Positions 44,772-53,679 of a stretch of 64,000 nt of DNA are shown piece after piece. Position numbers and translations under genes: made by a program. Every line of letters starts with the position of its first letter. Within the stretch, counting starts at the first letter, position 1. Source of the stretch: an uncultured Collinsella sp. (GTDB lineage: Bacteria; Actinomycetota; Coriobacteriia; Coriobacteriales; Coriobacteriaceae); NCBI GenBank assembly GCA_937943045.1, contig CALEBN010000027.1:39129-103128 (forward strand). The letters are read 5' to 3'. Under the pieces are notes generated by a model. The model saw only the letters and a program-made list of their open reading frames with translations. It did no database searches and was not told where the DNA came from.

Positions 44772-45527
44772 TTAGTTCATACTGCTCTGGTGGGTCCCGC
44801 TGCCGTTATTGCGGCGGGTAACCGTCTCATGGAGTAAAAAGAACCCGGGAACCTGTTTGGTCTCGGTGTATTCCATAAGGATACCGTCGGCGTTGTAGGT
44901 CTGTCCGCGTATAACGGCGAGTGCGTTAAAGTCGTCGAGATCGAGCACGCGCGTATCCTCGGGCGTGGGATGCTCAATCGTTACATCGCGTTTGCCCGTG
45001 ACAATCTTAATGCCAAGGTCTTCTTCGAGGTAACGATAGATCGAGTCGTTGACAATCTCGGGTGTCAGCCCCGGTACCTGTGAGCTTAGGTAATAGGAGT
45101 CGTCGGAGCACACGGCGTGTCCGTTTGCGTAACGGATGCGTTTGGCGCGCGTGAGCTCGCAGCCTTCGGGAAACCCGGTAATCCCGGAGAGTGCCTTGCT
45201 ACAGACGAGGAGCTCAAAAACGGTGGTAACCGTTTTGAGCTCAAAGCCTCGACTGGCTGCGATTTCCTTAAAGGTCTCGAGTCCGCCGCCGCCACGACTC
45301 GTCTCGTCACTGATGTTGCGAATGACGCGCATGCCTTTGCCTTGCTGGGGGAGCACGTAGCCATCTGCCGCAAGCATCGAGATGGCGCGACGGACCGTCA
45401 TGCGCGAACAGTCAAACAGCTGCGTGAGCTCAGTCTCCGAAGGCAGATAACTCTGATAGGCGTATGTGCCGTCGTCAATCGACTGCTTCACGTTGTCATA
45501 AATAGTTTGGAAGATGGCTCGCGCCAT
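44772..45527 (-). CDS. GntR/HutC-type regulator
   Basis: This 251-residue regulator has an N-terminal winged helix (LPSETELTQLFDCSRMTVRRA, the GntR signature) and a C-terminal UTRA ligand domain, as in TreR/HutC. The adjacent targets are the Zn-alcohol dehydrogenase at 45593 and the alpha-glucoside PTS at 46974. CTAGACAAG-like sites in their shared promoter region are the obvious operator candidates. The expected ligand is a phosphorylated sugar. Confidence 0.9.
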   Translation of the reverse strand: MARAIFQTIYDNVKQSIDDGTYAYQSYLPSETELTQLFDCSRMTVRRAISMLAADGYVLPQQGKGMRVIRNISDETSRGGGGLETFKEIAASRGFELKTVTTVFELLVCSKALSGITGFPEGCELTRAKRIRYANGHAVCSDDSYYLSSQVPGLTPEIVNDSIYRYLEEDLGIKIVTGKRDVTIEHPTPEDTRVLDLDDFNALAVIRGQTYNADGILMEYTETKQVPGFFLLHETVTRRNNGSGTHQSSMN

Positions 45528-45592
45528 GACGGTCTCCTAGAGCTGGGTGCGTGAACGACGGATGAGGGCCGCCCGCGCAGGTGTCAATCGAT

Positions 45593-46618
45593 TTACTTGC
45601 TGGGGTCGATTATATATTTACCCATGGCACGCAGGGCTGGGTCTGACAGGATGGCACCGAGTTCATCGAGGGAGGCTACCTTTGCGACCATCGAAGAAAC
45701 GTCGAGCCTGCCAGAGTCGATGAGCTCGAGCGCGCGACGCTGTGTGTAAGGGTTGATGTAGGACGAGGTGAGCACGAGCTCCTTCTGGAAGACCTCGAAG
45801 GGCTTGACGGTGATTGTCTCATCGGGCTTGGTGAGGCCGAACATCATGACCGTAGCCTTGTGGCCGGCGATCTGGATGGCCTGCTCGATGGTGACGGGCT
45901 TGCCGACGCATTCGATTACAACGTCGACGTTGCCGACGCCCTCCTGCTTCAGGCGGGCCGGGACGTCCTCGTGGATGGAATCAATTGCCAGGTCGGCGCC
46001 GAGTTTGAGCGCAACCTCGCGCTTGCCTTCGACAGGCTCGAGCAAGACAACCTTGGTGGCGCCGGCGTTTTTAGCAAGCTGCATCATGAGCAGACCGATC
46101 ATGCCACCGCCGATAACGACAACTGTGCTGCCGGGCTTGATGTTGCACATATCGATGCCGTGCAGGCAGCAGGCGACGGGCTCGGTCATAGCACCCTGCT
46201 CAAAGCTGGTGTGATCGCCCAACTTGTAGACTTGCTGCATATCGACGGAGCAGTATTCGGCAAAGCCGCCGTTAACGGTGGTGCCGTAACCGGTCATATG
46301 CTCGCAGTAGTGGTTGATTCCGTCGCGGCAGGGTTCGCAGCAGCCGCAGGGATGGTTTGGGTCGATGCACACGCGATCGCCCGGTTTAAAGCCAGCGACG
46401 TCGCTGCCCACGGCCTCGACAACGCCCGCAAACTCATGACCAAGGATCGTGGGCGGGGTAACGTCGGCTGCACCCTTGTCGCCTTCATAGATATGAACGT
46501 CGGTACCGCAGACGCCGCAAGCTTTGACGTTGATCAGAACGTCGCGCCTGCCCACGGCCGGCTTTGCCGATTCCTCGACTCTGAGGTCGTGCTTTCCATA
46601 GAAGACCGCGCTTTTCAT
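45593..46618 (-). CDS. Zinc-dependent alcohol dehydrogenase (sorbitol/threonine dehydrogenase-like)
   Basis: This 341-residue member of the medium-chain dehydrogenase family has the catalytic Zn site in KACGVCGTDVHIYEG and GHEFAGVVEAVG, a structural Zn Cys cluster (CGCCEPCRDGINHYC), and the NAD fold GGGMIGLLMMQLAKNAG. The likely substrate is a sugar alcohol or 2,3-diol. It is divergent from the alpha-glucoside PTS and shares its promoter region with it, which suggests it acts on a product of that pathway. The ATG is placed by AAGGAG. Confidence 0.88.
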   Translation of the reverse strand: MKSAVFYGKHDLRVEESAKPAVGRRDVLINVKACGVCGTDVHIYEGDKGAADVTPPTILGHEFAGVVEAVGSDVAGFKPGDRVCIDPNHPCGCCEPCRDGINHYCEHMTGYGTTVNGGFAEYCSVDMQQVYKLGDHTSFEQGAMTEPVACCLHGIDMCNIKPGSTVVVIGGGMIGLLMMQLAKNAGATKVVLLEPVEGKREVALKLGADLAIDSIHEDVPARLKQEGVGNVDVVIECVGKPVTIEQAIQIAGHKATVMMFGLTKPDETITVKPFEVFQKELVLTSSYINPYTQRRALELIDSGRLDVSSMVAKVASLDELGAILSDPALRAMGKYIIDPSK

Positions 46619-46674
46619 GGTGACTCCTTAACGTGGCGGTGAATGTTGTAATGAAGTATAGGCATGTATATAGA

Positions 46675-46699
46675 TATAGACAAGCACATCTAGACAAGT
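46675..46699. promoter_or_regulatory. GntR operator candidates, Zn-alcohol dehydrogenase side
   Basis: TATAGACAAG (46675-46684) and CTAGACAAGT (46690-46699) are direct repeats 15 bp apart. They resemble the palindromic TTGTCTAGACAA-type sites of TreR-like regulators. Confidence 0.5.
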
Positions 46700-46814
46700 A
46701 GAAAAGAAATTTAAAATGCAGCCATCAGTTATGTCAGATTTAGCAGGCGAAATACTGGACATATACCGTTTACGGCCAATAATCAACCGTTTACCGACCG
46801 TAGTCTTTATGCTA

Positions 46815-46830
46815 ACTTGTCTAGATAAGT
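46815..46830. promoter_or_regulatory. GntR operator candidate, PTS side
   Basis: ACTTGTCTAGATAAGT is a near-palindrome and an inverted copy of the sites at 46675-46699, placed next to the TATGCT-type -10 element of the PTS promoter. Confidence 0.5.
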
Positions 46831-46973
46831 GATGTGATAAAACGTAAGTGCAAGAAGTCAGGGACACGGGCCCACCCGTCCTATTGCACGAGGTACACGC
46901 AAACGGCGCGTCTGCGGTCTCGAGTGAAGCCAAAACCGCAGCGCTCCGAATGAAGAGAGGGGGATTCCCCGTC

Positions 46974-48584
46974 ATGATGCAAAAGATACAACGTTTCGGC
47001 GGTGCAATGTACACGCCTGCAATTCTTTTCGCATTTTCCGGAATCGTCGTCGGCCTGGGTACGTTGTTTACCACCGAGGCGATCTTTGGCGAGATGGCCA
47101 CAGCGGGTCATCTTTGGTTTGATTGCTGGAATGTGCTGCTCCAGGGTGGTTGGACGCTCTTTAACCAGATGCCGTTGCTGTTTTGCGTAGCGTTGCCAAT
47201 CTCGCTCGCGAACAAGCAGAACGCTCGCTGCTGCATGGAGGCTTTGGCCATCTACCTTACCTTCAACTACTTTGTAAGCACAATCTTGGGGCAGTGGGGC
47301 CCTGTCTTTGGGGTTGACTACTCTGTCGAGGCGGGCAGCGGTACTGGTCTTGCCACTATCGCAAGCATCAAAACGCTTGATATGGGCATCATGGGCGCGC
47401 TTATCATTTCTGGTATCGCCACGATGCTTCACAACAAGTACTTCGACACCGAACTCCCTGAGTGGCTGGGCGTGTTCTCGGGCTCCGTGTTTATCTATAT
47501 GATCGGTTTCTTCGTTATGGTTCCGGTCGCTATTATCGCTTGCCTGGTATGGCCGCATGTTCAGGCTGCTATCGCCGCCTTCCAGGGATTCATCCTTTCC
47601 GCCGGTACGTTTGGCGTGGGCGTCTTTGCTTTCTTCGAGCGCGTGCTGATTCCTACAGGTCTGCACCACTTTATCTATACGCCGTTCTATTATGACAACG
47701 CGGCGGTCAACGGCGGCATCTTTGCTGCTTGGGCCAACATCCTGCCCCAACTGGCTGCCGATCCGAGCATTGCTCTTAAGGATGCCGCACCCTGGGCTGC
47801 CTATACCTGCCCTGGTTGGACTAAAGTCTTCGGCTCGCTTGGCGTCGCCATTGCGTTCTATATGACCGCCAAACCCGAGCGCAAGCAGCGCGTCAAGGCT
47901 CTGCTCATTCCCGTCACCCTTACCGCTATGCTTTGCGGTATTACCGAGCCGCTTGACTTCACCTTCCTGTTCATCGCGCCCGGCCTGTTCGTCGTCCACT
48001 GCGTGCTCGGAGCGCTTGGCTGCATGGCTCAAAACCTCCTTGGCGTCGTGGGCATCTTCGACGGCGGCATCATCTCGATGCTCTCGTGGGACTGGCTGCC
48101 CCTTTGGGCCGCACACGGTCTGCAGTACGCCATCTCCATCCTTGTCGGTCTGTGCTTTACCGCCCTTTGGGTCGTGGTCTTCCGTTTCCTGATCGTCAAG
48201 TTCGACTTTAAGACCCCCGGTCGCGAGGATGACGATGTTGAGGTCGAGCTCAAGTCCAAGGCCGACTACAAGCAAAAGCAGGGCGGTGCTGCTGCTGGCA
48301 AGTCGGTCGCCCAGAGTAAAGATGATGAGCGCTTGGTGCTTGCCGAGAACATCCTCGATCTACTCGGTGGCACGGATAACATCGTCGATGTAACTAACTG
48401 CGCTACCCGTCTGCGCGTTAACGTCAAGGACAAGAGCGTCGTTGCACCCGAGGCTTCCTTCAAGGCGATCGGTACGCATGGCTTGGTGGTCCAAGGTCAG
48501 TCAATCCAGGTCATCATCGGCCTTACCGTCCCGCAGGTTCGCGAGAAGTTCGAGAGTCTTCTGAAGTTCGAGAGTCTTCTGTAA
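46974..48584 (+). CDS. Alpha-glucoside PTS permease IICB (MalX/AglA type)
   Basis: This 536-residue membrane permease phosphorylates its sugar during import. The IIC domain has ~10 membrane segments and the usual start MMQKIQRFGGAMYTPAILF; the C-terminal IIB carries the phosphorylated Cys in VTNCATRLRVNV. There is no IIA domain, so phosphate must come from another protein such as the one at 18809. The ATG at 46974 follows GAGGGGG; an open frame upstream is not needed. An 18-bp tandem duplication ends the gene (KFESLLKFESLL). The GH4 enzyme next to it indicates maltose or another alpha-glucoside. Confidence 0.9.
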   Translation: MMQKIQRFGGAMYTPAILFAFSGIVVGLGTLFTTEAIFGEMATAGHLWFDCWNVLLQGGWTLFNQMPLLFCVALPISLANKQNARCCMEALAIYLTFNYFVSTILGQWGPVFGVDYSVEAGSGTGLATIASIKTLDMGIMGALIISGIATMLHNKYFDTELPEWLGVFSGSVFIYMIGFFVMVPVAIIACLVWPHVQAAIAAFQGFILSAGTFGVGVFAFFERVLIPTGLHHFIYTPFYYDNAAVNGGIFAAWANILPQLAADPSIALKDAAPWAAYTCPGWTKVFGSLGVAIAFYMTAKPERKQRVKALLIPVTLTAMLCGITEPLDFTFLFIAPGLFVVHCVLGALGCMAQNLLGVVGIFDGGIISMLSWDWLPLWAAHGLQYAISILVGLCFTALWVVVFRFLIVKFDFKTPGREDDDVEVELKSKADYKQKQGGAAAGKSVAQSKDDERLVLAENILDLLGGTDNIVDVTNCATRLRVNVKDKSVVAPEASFKAIGTHGLVVQGQSIQVIIGLTVPQVREKFESLLKFESLL

Positions 48585-48600
48585 ACCATCGTCCATCGAA

Positions 48601-48644
48601 AGAATCGGCCTTGCAGAGCCGGTATGCACCGCAGGGCCGATTCT
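48601..48644 (+). terminator. Hairpin between PTS gene and GH4 gene
   Basis: The 14-bp arms AGAATCGGCCTTGC and GCAGGGCCGATTCT pair with one mismatch. There is no T-run, so it may be an RNA-stability element between the two genes rather than a full terminator. Confidence 0.5.
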
Positions 48645-48739
48645 AGAGATAAAAAACTCCACTTCTAGGTAACAGTTCCAAACCGTGCAGGCCGCGTACG
48701 GGGATGGATTGAGCAAGCGGCCAGAATGAGGAGGACATC

Positions 48740-50083
48740 ATGTCCAAGAAAAACTATGCCGTGACCATTGCCGGCGGTGGCTCTACTTTCACCCCGGGCA
48801 TCGCTCTGATGCTGCTTGAGGAGCGCGACCGCTTCCCGGTCAACAAGGTGACCTTCTACGACAACAACGCCGAGCGCCAGGAGATCGTGGCAAAGGCCTG
48901 CGAGATCTACTTCCACGAGAACGCTCCCGAGGTTGAGTTCAACTACACCACCGACCCCGAAACCGCTTTTACCGGTACTGACTTCGTCCTCGCTCACATC
49001 CGCGTGGGTCTCTACGCTATGCGCGAGCTCGACGAGAAGATCCCCCTCAAGTACGGCTGCGTTGGTCAGGAGACCTGCGGTGCCGGCGGTATCGCCTACG
49101 GCATGCGCTCCATCGGTGGTGTCATCGAGATCCTCGACTACATGGAGAAGTACAGCCCCAACGCCTGGATGCTCAACTACTCCAACCCCGCGGCCATCGT
49201 CGCCGAGGCCTGCCGCGTGCTGCGCCCCAACAGCCGCATCATCAACATCTGCGACATGCCGATCGACCTCATGGATAAGATGAGCCGTATGTGCGGCATC
49301 AAGGATCGTCGCGAGCTGCAGTATAGCTACTACGGCCTCAACCACTTTGGTTGGTGGAGCAAGATCTACGACAAGGAGGGTAACGACCTCATGCCGCAGA
49401 TCAAGGAGCACATGGCAAAGAACGGCTACTTGGACGGCATTGAGCACGAGGCCGGTAAGGAGCAGCACGTCGAGGAGAGCTGGATTCACACCTTCGGCAA
49501 GGCCAAGGATGTCTATGCTGTCGATCCCGAGACGATTCCCAACACCTACCTCAAGTACTACCTGTACCCGGACTATGTTGTCGAGACGTCTGACCCCAAC
49601 TACACTCGCGCCAATGAGGTTATGGACGGCCGCGAGAAGAAGGTCTTTGGCGCTTGCCGCGACATCATCGCCAAGGGTACTGCCAAGGACGGCGGCTTTG
49701 AGCCCGACGTACACGCCAACTACATCGTCGACCTTGCCTGCGCGCTGGCCGAGAACACGCTCGAGCGCTTCCTGCTGATTGTCCCCAACGATGGCGCTGT
49801 GCCCAACTTCGACCCGACGGCCATGGTCGAGGTGCCTTGCATCGTTGGCTCCAACGGCTTTGAGAAGATCTGCCAGGGCCCGATCCCGCAGTTCCAGAAG
49901 GGCCTGATGGAGCAGCAGGTTTCCGTCGAGAAGCTCGTTGTCCAGGCTTGGGTCGAGGGCAGCTACCAGAAGCTCTGGCAGGCACTCACGCTCTCCAAGA
50001 CCATTCCTTCGGCGAGCGTTGCCAAGCAGATCCTGGACGAGCTCATCGAGGCCAACAAGGATTTCTGGCCTGAGCTTAAGTAA
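48740..50083 (+). CDS. 6-phospho-alpha-glucosidase (GH4)
   Basis: This 447-residue glycoside hydrolase of family 4 uses NAD+ and Mn2+ to cleave 6-phospho-alpha-glucosides. The NAD fold GGGSTFTPGIAL is at the N-terminus, the metal-binding Cys in NICDMPIDLM, and the His in YYGLNHFGWW. It is the intracellular partner of the upstream IICB permease: phosphorylated maltose-like sugars enter and are split to glucose-6-phosphate and glucose. Codon use is strongly optimised. The ATG follows GAGGAGG. Confidence 0.92.
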   Translation: MSKKNYAVTIAGGGSTFTPGIALMLLEERDRFPVNKVTFYDNNAERQEIVAKACEIYFHENAPEVEFNYTTDPETAFTGTDFVLAHIRVGLYAMRELDEKIPLKYGCVGQETCGAGGIAYGMRSIGGVIEILDYMEKYSPNAWMLNYSNPAAIVAEACRVLRPNSRIINICDMPIDLMDKMSRMCGIKDRRELQYSYYGLNHFGWWSKIYDKEGNDLMPQIKEHMAKNGYLDGIEHEAGKEQHVEESWIHTFGKAKDVYAVDPETIPNTYLKYYLYPDYVVETSDPNYTRANEVMDGREKKVFGACRDIIAKGTAKDGGFEPDVHANYIVDLACALAENTLERFLLIVPNDGAVPNFDPTAMVEVPCIVGSNGFEKICQGPIPQFQKGLMEQQVSVEKLVVQAWVEGSYQKLWQALTLSKTIPSASVAKQILDELIEANKDFWPELK

Positions 50084-50210
50084 GGACTGCTGTCTCGAAC
50101 TCTCACACATCTCTGCTTCATTTGCGCCGCCGCGGTGTCCGGATTCGCCCGGATGCTGCGGCGGCGCTATACTTATACGGTTTGAAGTACCTGTACCAAA
50201 AGGAGCTGTC

Positions 50211-51287
50211 GTGTCCCTTTCCATCGGTATCGTGGGCCTGCCCAACGTGGGCAAGTCGACGCTGTTCACCGCGCTTACCAAAAAGACCGGCCTTGCCGCC
50301 AACTACCCGTTCGCCACGATCGACCCCAACGTGGGTATCGTCGATGTCCCCGATAGCCGCTTGCAAAAGCTCGCTGACATCGTTAACCCGGGTCGCATTG
50401 TGCCGGCGACGGTCGAGTTCGTCGACATCGCAGGTCTGGTGAAGGGCGCTAACGAGGGCGAGGGCCTGGGCAACCAGTTCTTGGCCAACATTCGCGAGAC
50501 CGATGCCATCTGCGAGGTCGTGCGCTACTTTAAGGACCCCAACGTCATGCGTGAGGTGGGCCGCACGGGCGAGTTCGTTGATCCTGCCGGCGATGCCGAC
50601 ACCATCATGACCGAGCTCATCCTGGCCGATATGGGCACGCTCGAGAAGCAGCTGCCTAAGCTCGAGAAGGAGGCCAAGCGCGACAAGGAGCTCATGCCCA
50701 AGTTTGAGGTCGCCAAGCGCCTGCTTGCCTGGCTCAACGAAGGCAAGCGCGCCGCGTCTATGGAGATGACCGACGAGGAGCGTGCCGCTGCCAAGGGCCT
50801 GTTCCTGCTCACCATGAAGCCCATCCTGTATGTGGCCAACGTGGACGAGGATATGCTCAACGACGACCTGGCGCCCATCGATGGCGTCAAGCCGCTGCCC
50901 ATCTGCGCCAAGATTGAGGCCGAGCTTTCCGAGCTCGATCCCGAGGACGCCGCCGACTACCTGGAGAGCCTGGGCCTGGAGCAGCCCGGTCTGGACGTGC
51001 TCGCGCAGGCAGCCTACAAGCTGCTCGGCCTGCAGTCGTTCTTTACGGCTGGCGAGATGGAGGTCAAGGCCTGGACGGTTCGCCAGGGCGCGACTGCCCC
51101 GCAGGCTGCCGGCGTCATCCACACCGACTTTGAGCGCGGCTTTATTAAGGCCGAGGTCATTGGCTATGACGACTACATCGAGCTCGGCGGCGAGCAGGGC
51201 GCCAAGGCCGCCGGCAAGCTGCGTATTGAGGGCAAGGACTATGTCATGGCCGATGGCGACGTCGTGCACTTCCGCTTTAACGTGTAA
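50211..51287 (+). CDS. ychF: Redox-regulated ATPase YchF
   Basis: This 358-residue OBG-family NTPase prefers ATP, associates with ribosomes and affects stress responses. GIVGLPNVGKSTLFTAL (P-loop), DIAGLVKGANEGEGLG (G3) and the TGS domain at the C-terminus are clear. The start is GTG at 50211 behind AGGAG; the frame upstream belongs to the shadow of the GH4 gene. A TATACT box at 50168 gives a likely promoter. Monocistronic or with the next small gene. Confidence 0.95.
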   Translation: MSLSIGIVGLPNVGKSTLFTALTKKTGLAANYPFATIDPNVGIVDVPDSRLQKLADIVNPGRIVPATVEFVDIAGLVKGANEGEGLGNQFLANIRETDAICEVVRYFKDPNVMREVGRTGEFVDPAGDADTIMTELILADMGTLEKQLPKLEKEAKRDKELMPKFEVAKRLLAWLNEGKRAASMEMTDEERAAAKGLFLLTMKPILYVANVDEDMLNDDLAPIDGVKPLPICAKIEAELSELDPEDAADYLESLGLEQPGLDVLAQAAYKLLGLQSFFTAGEMEVKAWTVRQGATAPQAAGVIHTDFERGFIKAEVIGYDDYIELGGEQGAKAAGKLRIEGKDYVMADGDVVHFRFNV

Positions 51288-51298
51288 GGACGACGCAT

Positions 51299-51682
51299 AT
51301 GTTTAAATATGGCAAAAAAGCTGGCTACATGGGTATTGCGCTGCTCGTACTTGCGGTGATTCCGCTGGTGGTTGCAGCGTGTGTTATCCCCAACATTGGT
51401 CCCGAGGTGGCAACGAAGTTTAATGCCGCCGGCGAAGTGACGCGCTGGGGCAAGAGCTACGAGTTGCTGGCGCTGCCGGTGCTCAACCTGCTGCTGAGCG
51501 TGGCGACGTACTTTACGGCGGGACGCCAGGCTAAAAACAATGATGACTCCGCCGCCATGGCGCGCATCGTGTGCGAGCGCTACCTGCGCAACGGCTGCAT
51601 CACGGGCGTGTTCCTCAACGTGATCAACGTTTACTTTATGTACTCGGCGATTACCGGAACAGGCTTTGGTTTTGGTTTCTAG
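51299..51682 (+). CDS. DUF1648 small membrane protein
   Basis: This 127-residue protein has three or four predicted membrane helices (residues ~12-32, ~52-72, ~98-120). The VATKFNAAGEVTRWGKSYE segment is the typical DUF1648 motif, found in SdpI-like immunity proteins and in uncharacterised membrane proteins. It starts 12 bp after ychF and may be cotranscribed. No sdpC-like toxin is visible nearby, so an immunity role is not supported. Confidence 0.75.
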   Translation: MFKYGKKAGYMGIALLVLAVIPLVVAACVIPNIGPEVATKFNAAGEVTRWGKSYELLALPVLNLLLSVATYFTAGRQAKNNDDSAAMARIVCERYLRNGCITGVFLNVINVYFMYSAITGTGFGFGF

Positions 51683-51691
51683 CTTGTCCTT

Positions 51692-52081
51692 TTAGGCAAC
51701 GAGCCTGCAAGCATATTCGATGGCTGCTGCGAGGCCGCCGCTCGATCGTGGTTTAAAGACCATGTCGGCGGCGGCCTCGTTTTCGTATCCGGCGCCGCGA
51801 AGGGCGAGTGCGATACCGGCTTCTAAAAGGAGCGGCAGGCCGCGTTGGCTGGTTGCGATCACGGCAGCCTGATTGAGCGAGCAGCCGTGCGTCTGGCATC
51901 GGATGGCAAGTTCACCTTGCGCCGGGCAAGGGACCAGAACGGCGGCGACGCGACTTGATAGCAATGCAAATGCTGTGCGCTCATCGGGCGAAAGGCATTC
52001 TGCTTCAACGACGACGAGCTTGGGCGGTGCGCTGTTTGTGCGAGGCGTGGCTCGGTACATGCGGACCGAAGAACCCGACAT
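51692..52081 (-). CDS. HAD-like C-terminal fragment, probably non-catalytic
   Basis: This 129-residue protein resembles the second half of Cof-type HAD hydrolases (LPLLLEAGIALALRGAGYENEAAADMVF, then GGLAAAIEYA). The expected acidic motif IV (GDxxND) reads ATSQRGL and the N-terminal Asp motif is absent, so hydrolase activity is unlikely. The ATG at 52081 follows AGGAG. It is divergent from a small XRE regulator across a perfect palindrome and may be controlled by it. The HAD assignment is tentative. Confidence 0.5.
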   Translation of the reverse strand: MSGSSVRMYRATPRTNSAPPKLVVVEAECLSPDERTAFALLSSRVAAVLVPCPAQGELAIRCQTHGCSLNQAAVIATSQRGLPLLLEAGIALALRGAGYENEAAADMVFKPRSSGGLAAAIEYACRLVA

Positions 52082-52104
52082 AGAAAACTCCTGTGTATTC
52101 GGCA

Positions 52105-52128
52105 AAACGTAAACTATAGTTTACGTTT
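52105..52128. promoter_or_regulatory. Perfect 24-bp palindromic operator
   Basis: The half-site AAACGTAAACTA is followed by its exact complement without a spacer. It lies between the HAD-like gene (minus) and the XRE gene (plus), overlapping both promoters. It is the expected target of the small XRE regulator. Confidence 0.75.
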
Positions 52129-52157
52129 ATGTTCGGCTCCATTTCAAACTCGGCTGC

Positions 52158-52376
52158 ATGGACGAACGTGCGAAACAGATTCTTGGCAGGCGGGTCGAAG
52201 AGACACGCAGGGACCTTGGTATCTCCAAGGTTGATTTTTGTGTGGCGACAGGAATCAGCCGACCCTACCTCGACCGAATCGAAGATGGGACGGCAAATTT
52301 CACGCTCAAGGTTCTATTTAAGATCGCGCCCGCACTCGGCATGACGGTGTCAGAGCTTCTCGAGGGCATTGAATAG
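52158..52376 (+). CDS. Small XRE-family HTH regulator
   Basis: This 72-residue protein consists of only a lambda-repressor-like helix-turn-helix (ISKVDFCVATGISRPYLDRI is the recognition segment). Such minimal XRE proteins often repress their own promoter as dimers. The perfect palindrome 30 bp upstream fits. GAACG precedes the ATG weakly; the protein starts as others of this size do. Confidence 0.85.
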   Translation: MDERAKQILGRRVEETRRDLGISKVDFCVATGISRPYLDRIEDGTANFTLKVLFKIAPALGMTVSELLEGIE

Positions 52377-52398
52377 GGGATACCCGTCGACAACTGAA

Positions 52399-53412
52399 TT
52401 ACGCCATAGGGATGCGGTCGTGGTTGACTTGGCTGTAGAACAGGCGCTGGATTTCGGCGGCATCGCGTGACTGGCCGAGTGCCCACATGGTCTTGGCCAC
52501 GAGCGTCTCGGTGGTCATGTCATCGCCACGCAGAATGCCCGGATGATCGGCGTAAGCACGGCCGACCTCATAAACGCCCAGATCGAGGCCCTCTTCGGGG
52601 ACCTGCGTGGTCATAACGACGGTGCGGCCCGAATCGACCCAGCGGAAAATTGCCTCTTGGAACGACTCGCCCGACTCACCAAACTCGGGGATACCGCCAA
52701 TGCCAAAGGTCTCAAGAATTACAGCATCGTAGCTATCGGCTAGGGCGTCCAGGATACCCGGGTTCACGCCGGGCGTCAGCTTAAGGACAAACACGCGCGG
52801 GTCGATGCTGTCGTAGAAACGCACCGGGTTTTCGCCCTGATGAGTGCCGTGGAGCCCGTTGCGCACGATGCGGTCGTTGCGGATGTAGGCAATGGGCGGA
52901 TGGTTGACGCTAATGAACGCGTTAAAGCTCATGGTGCGCTGCTTGCGGGCGCGCGTGCCGGCAATGGCGACGCCGCCAAACACAATCGACACATCGTGCG
53001 AGTGCTCGTCGAGCGCATAGAGCAGGCTCTGGTACAGATTGAGCTTGGCGTCGGTAAAGGGGTTGCCCATGGGCTTTTGCGAGCCGGTGAGCACGATGGG
53101 CTTGGGGCTGTCCTGAATCAGATAGGAAAGTGCTGCCGCGGTATAGCTCATGGTGTCGGTGCCGTGCAGAATCACGAAGCCGTCGTGGTCGGCATAGCCT
53201 TCGACGATGACGTCGCGGATACGCATCCAGTCACTGGGACGCATATTGGTGCTGTCGATGTTCATGGGCTGTACCACGTCGAGCTCGCAGAGGCCCGAGA
53301 TCTCGGGGACGCTCTGGGCGAGCTCCTCACCGGTCAGGGCGGGGGAGAGGCCGTTGCCGTCCTCGGTCGATGCGATGGTGCCGCCCGTGGCGATGAGAAG
53401 GATGCGCTTCAT
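52399..53412 (-). CDS. ansA: Asparaginase (AnsA type)
   Basis: This 337-residue cytoplasmic L-asparaginase hydrolyses asparagine to aspartate and ammonia. The catalytic Thr lies in ATGGTIAS and the second in VILHGTDTMSYTA; Lys and Ser contacts are in VLTGSQKPMG. No signal peptide is seen, which places it with the type I enzymes. It converges on the XRE gene and is divergent from guaA. Confidence 0.93.
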   Translation of the reverse strand: MKRILLIATGGTIASTEDGNGLSPALTGEELAQSVPEISGLCELDVVQPMNIDSTNMRPSDWMRIRDVIVEGYADHDGFVILHGTDTMSYTAAALSYLIQDSPKPIVLTGSQKPMGNPFTDAKLNLYQSLLYALDEHSHDVSIVFGGVAIAGTRARKQRTMSFNAFISVNHPPIAYIRNDRIVRNGLHGTHQGENPVRFYDSIDPRVFVLKLTPGVNPGILDALADSYDAVILETFGIGGIPEFGESGESFQEAIFRWVDSGRTVVMTTQVPEEGLDLGVYEVGRAYADHPGILRGDDMTTETLVAKTMWALGQSRDAAEIQRLFYSQVNHDRIPMA

Positions 53413-53679
53413 GCTGGTATTCCTATCGTATTTGCCGCCGCAGAGGCGGAGTCGTTCGGCAGTATTGTGGCACAGGGCGTCAAATGTTCAAACGTATTAC
53501 ATCATCTGTAACGTTTGGTAACACTTCAATTGCCGTCAAATAGGGACCCAGGTCGTGCGTTTGCCGTGCGCTGATGGCTGCGAGGGACGAGAAACCCCAT
53601 ATAACGTGTACACTATGAAAGTTATTCTCGTTTATTAGCGCGGGTGGGCACCGGCTCCCCGCCAACAAGAGGGGGAACC

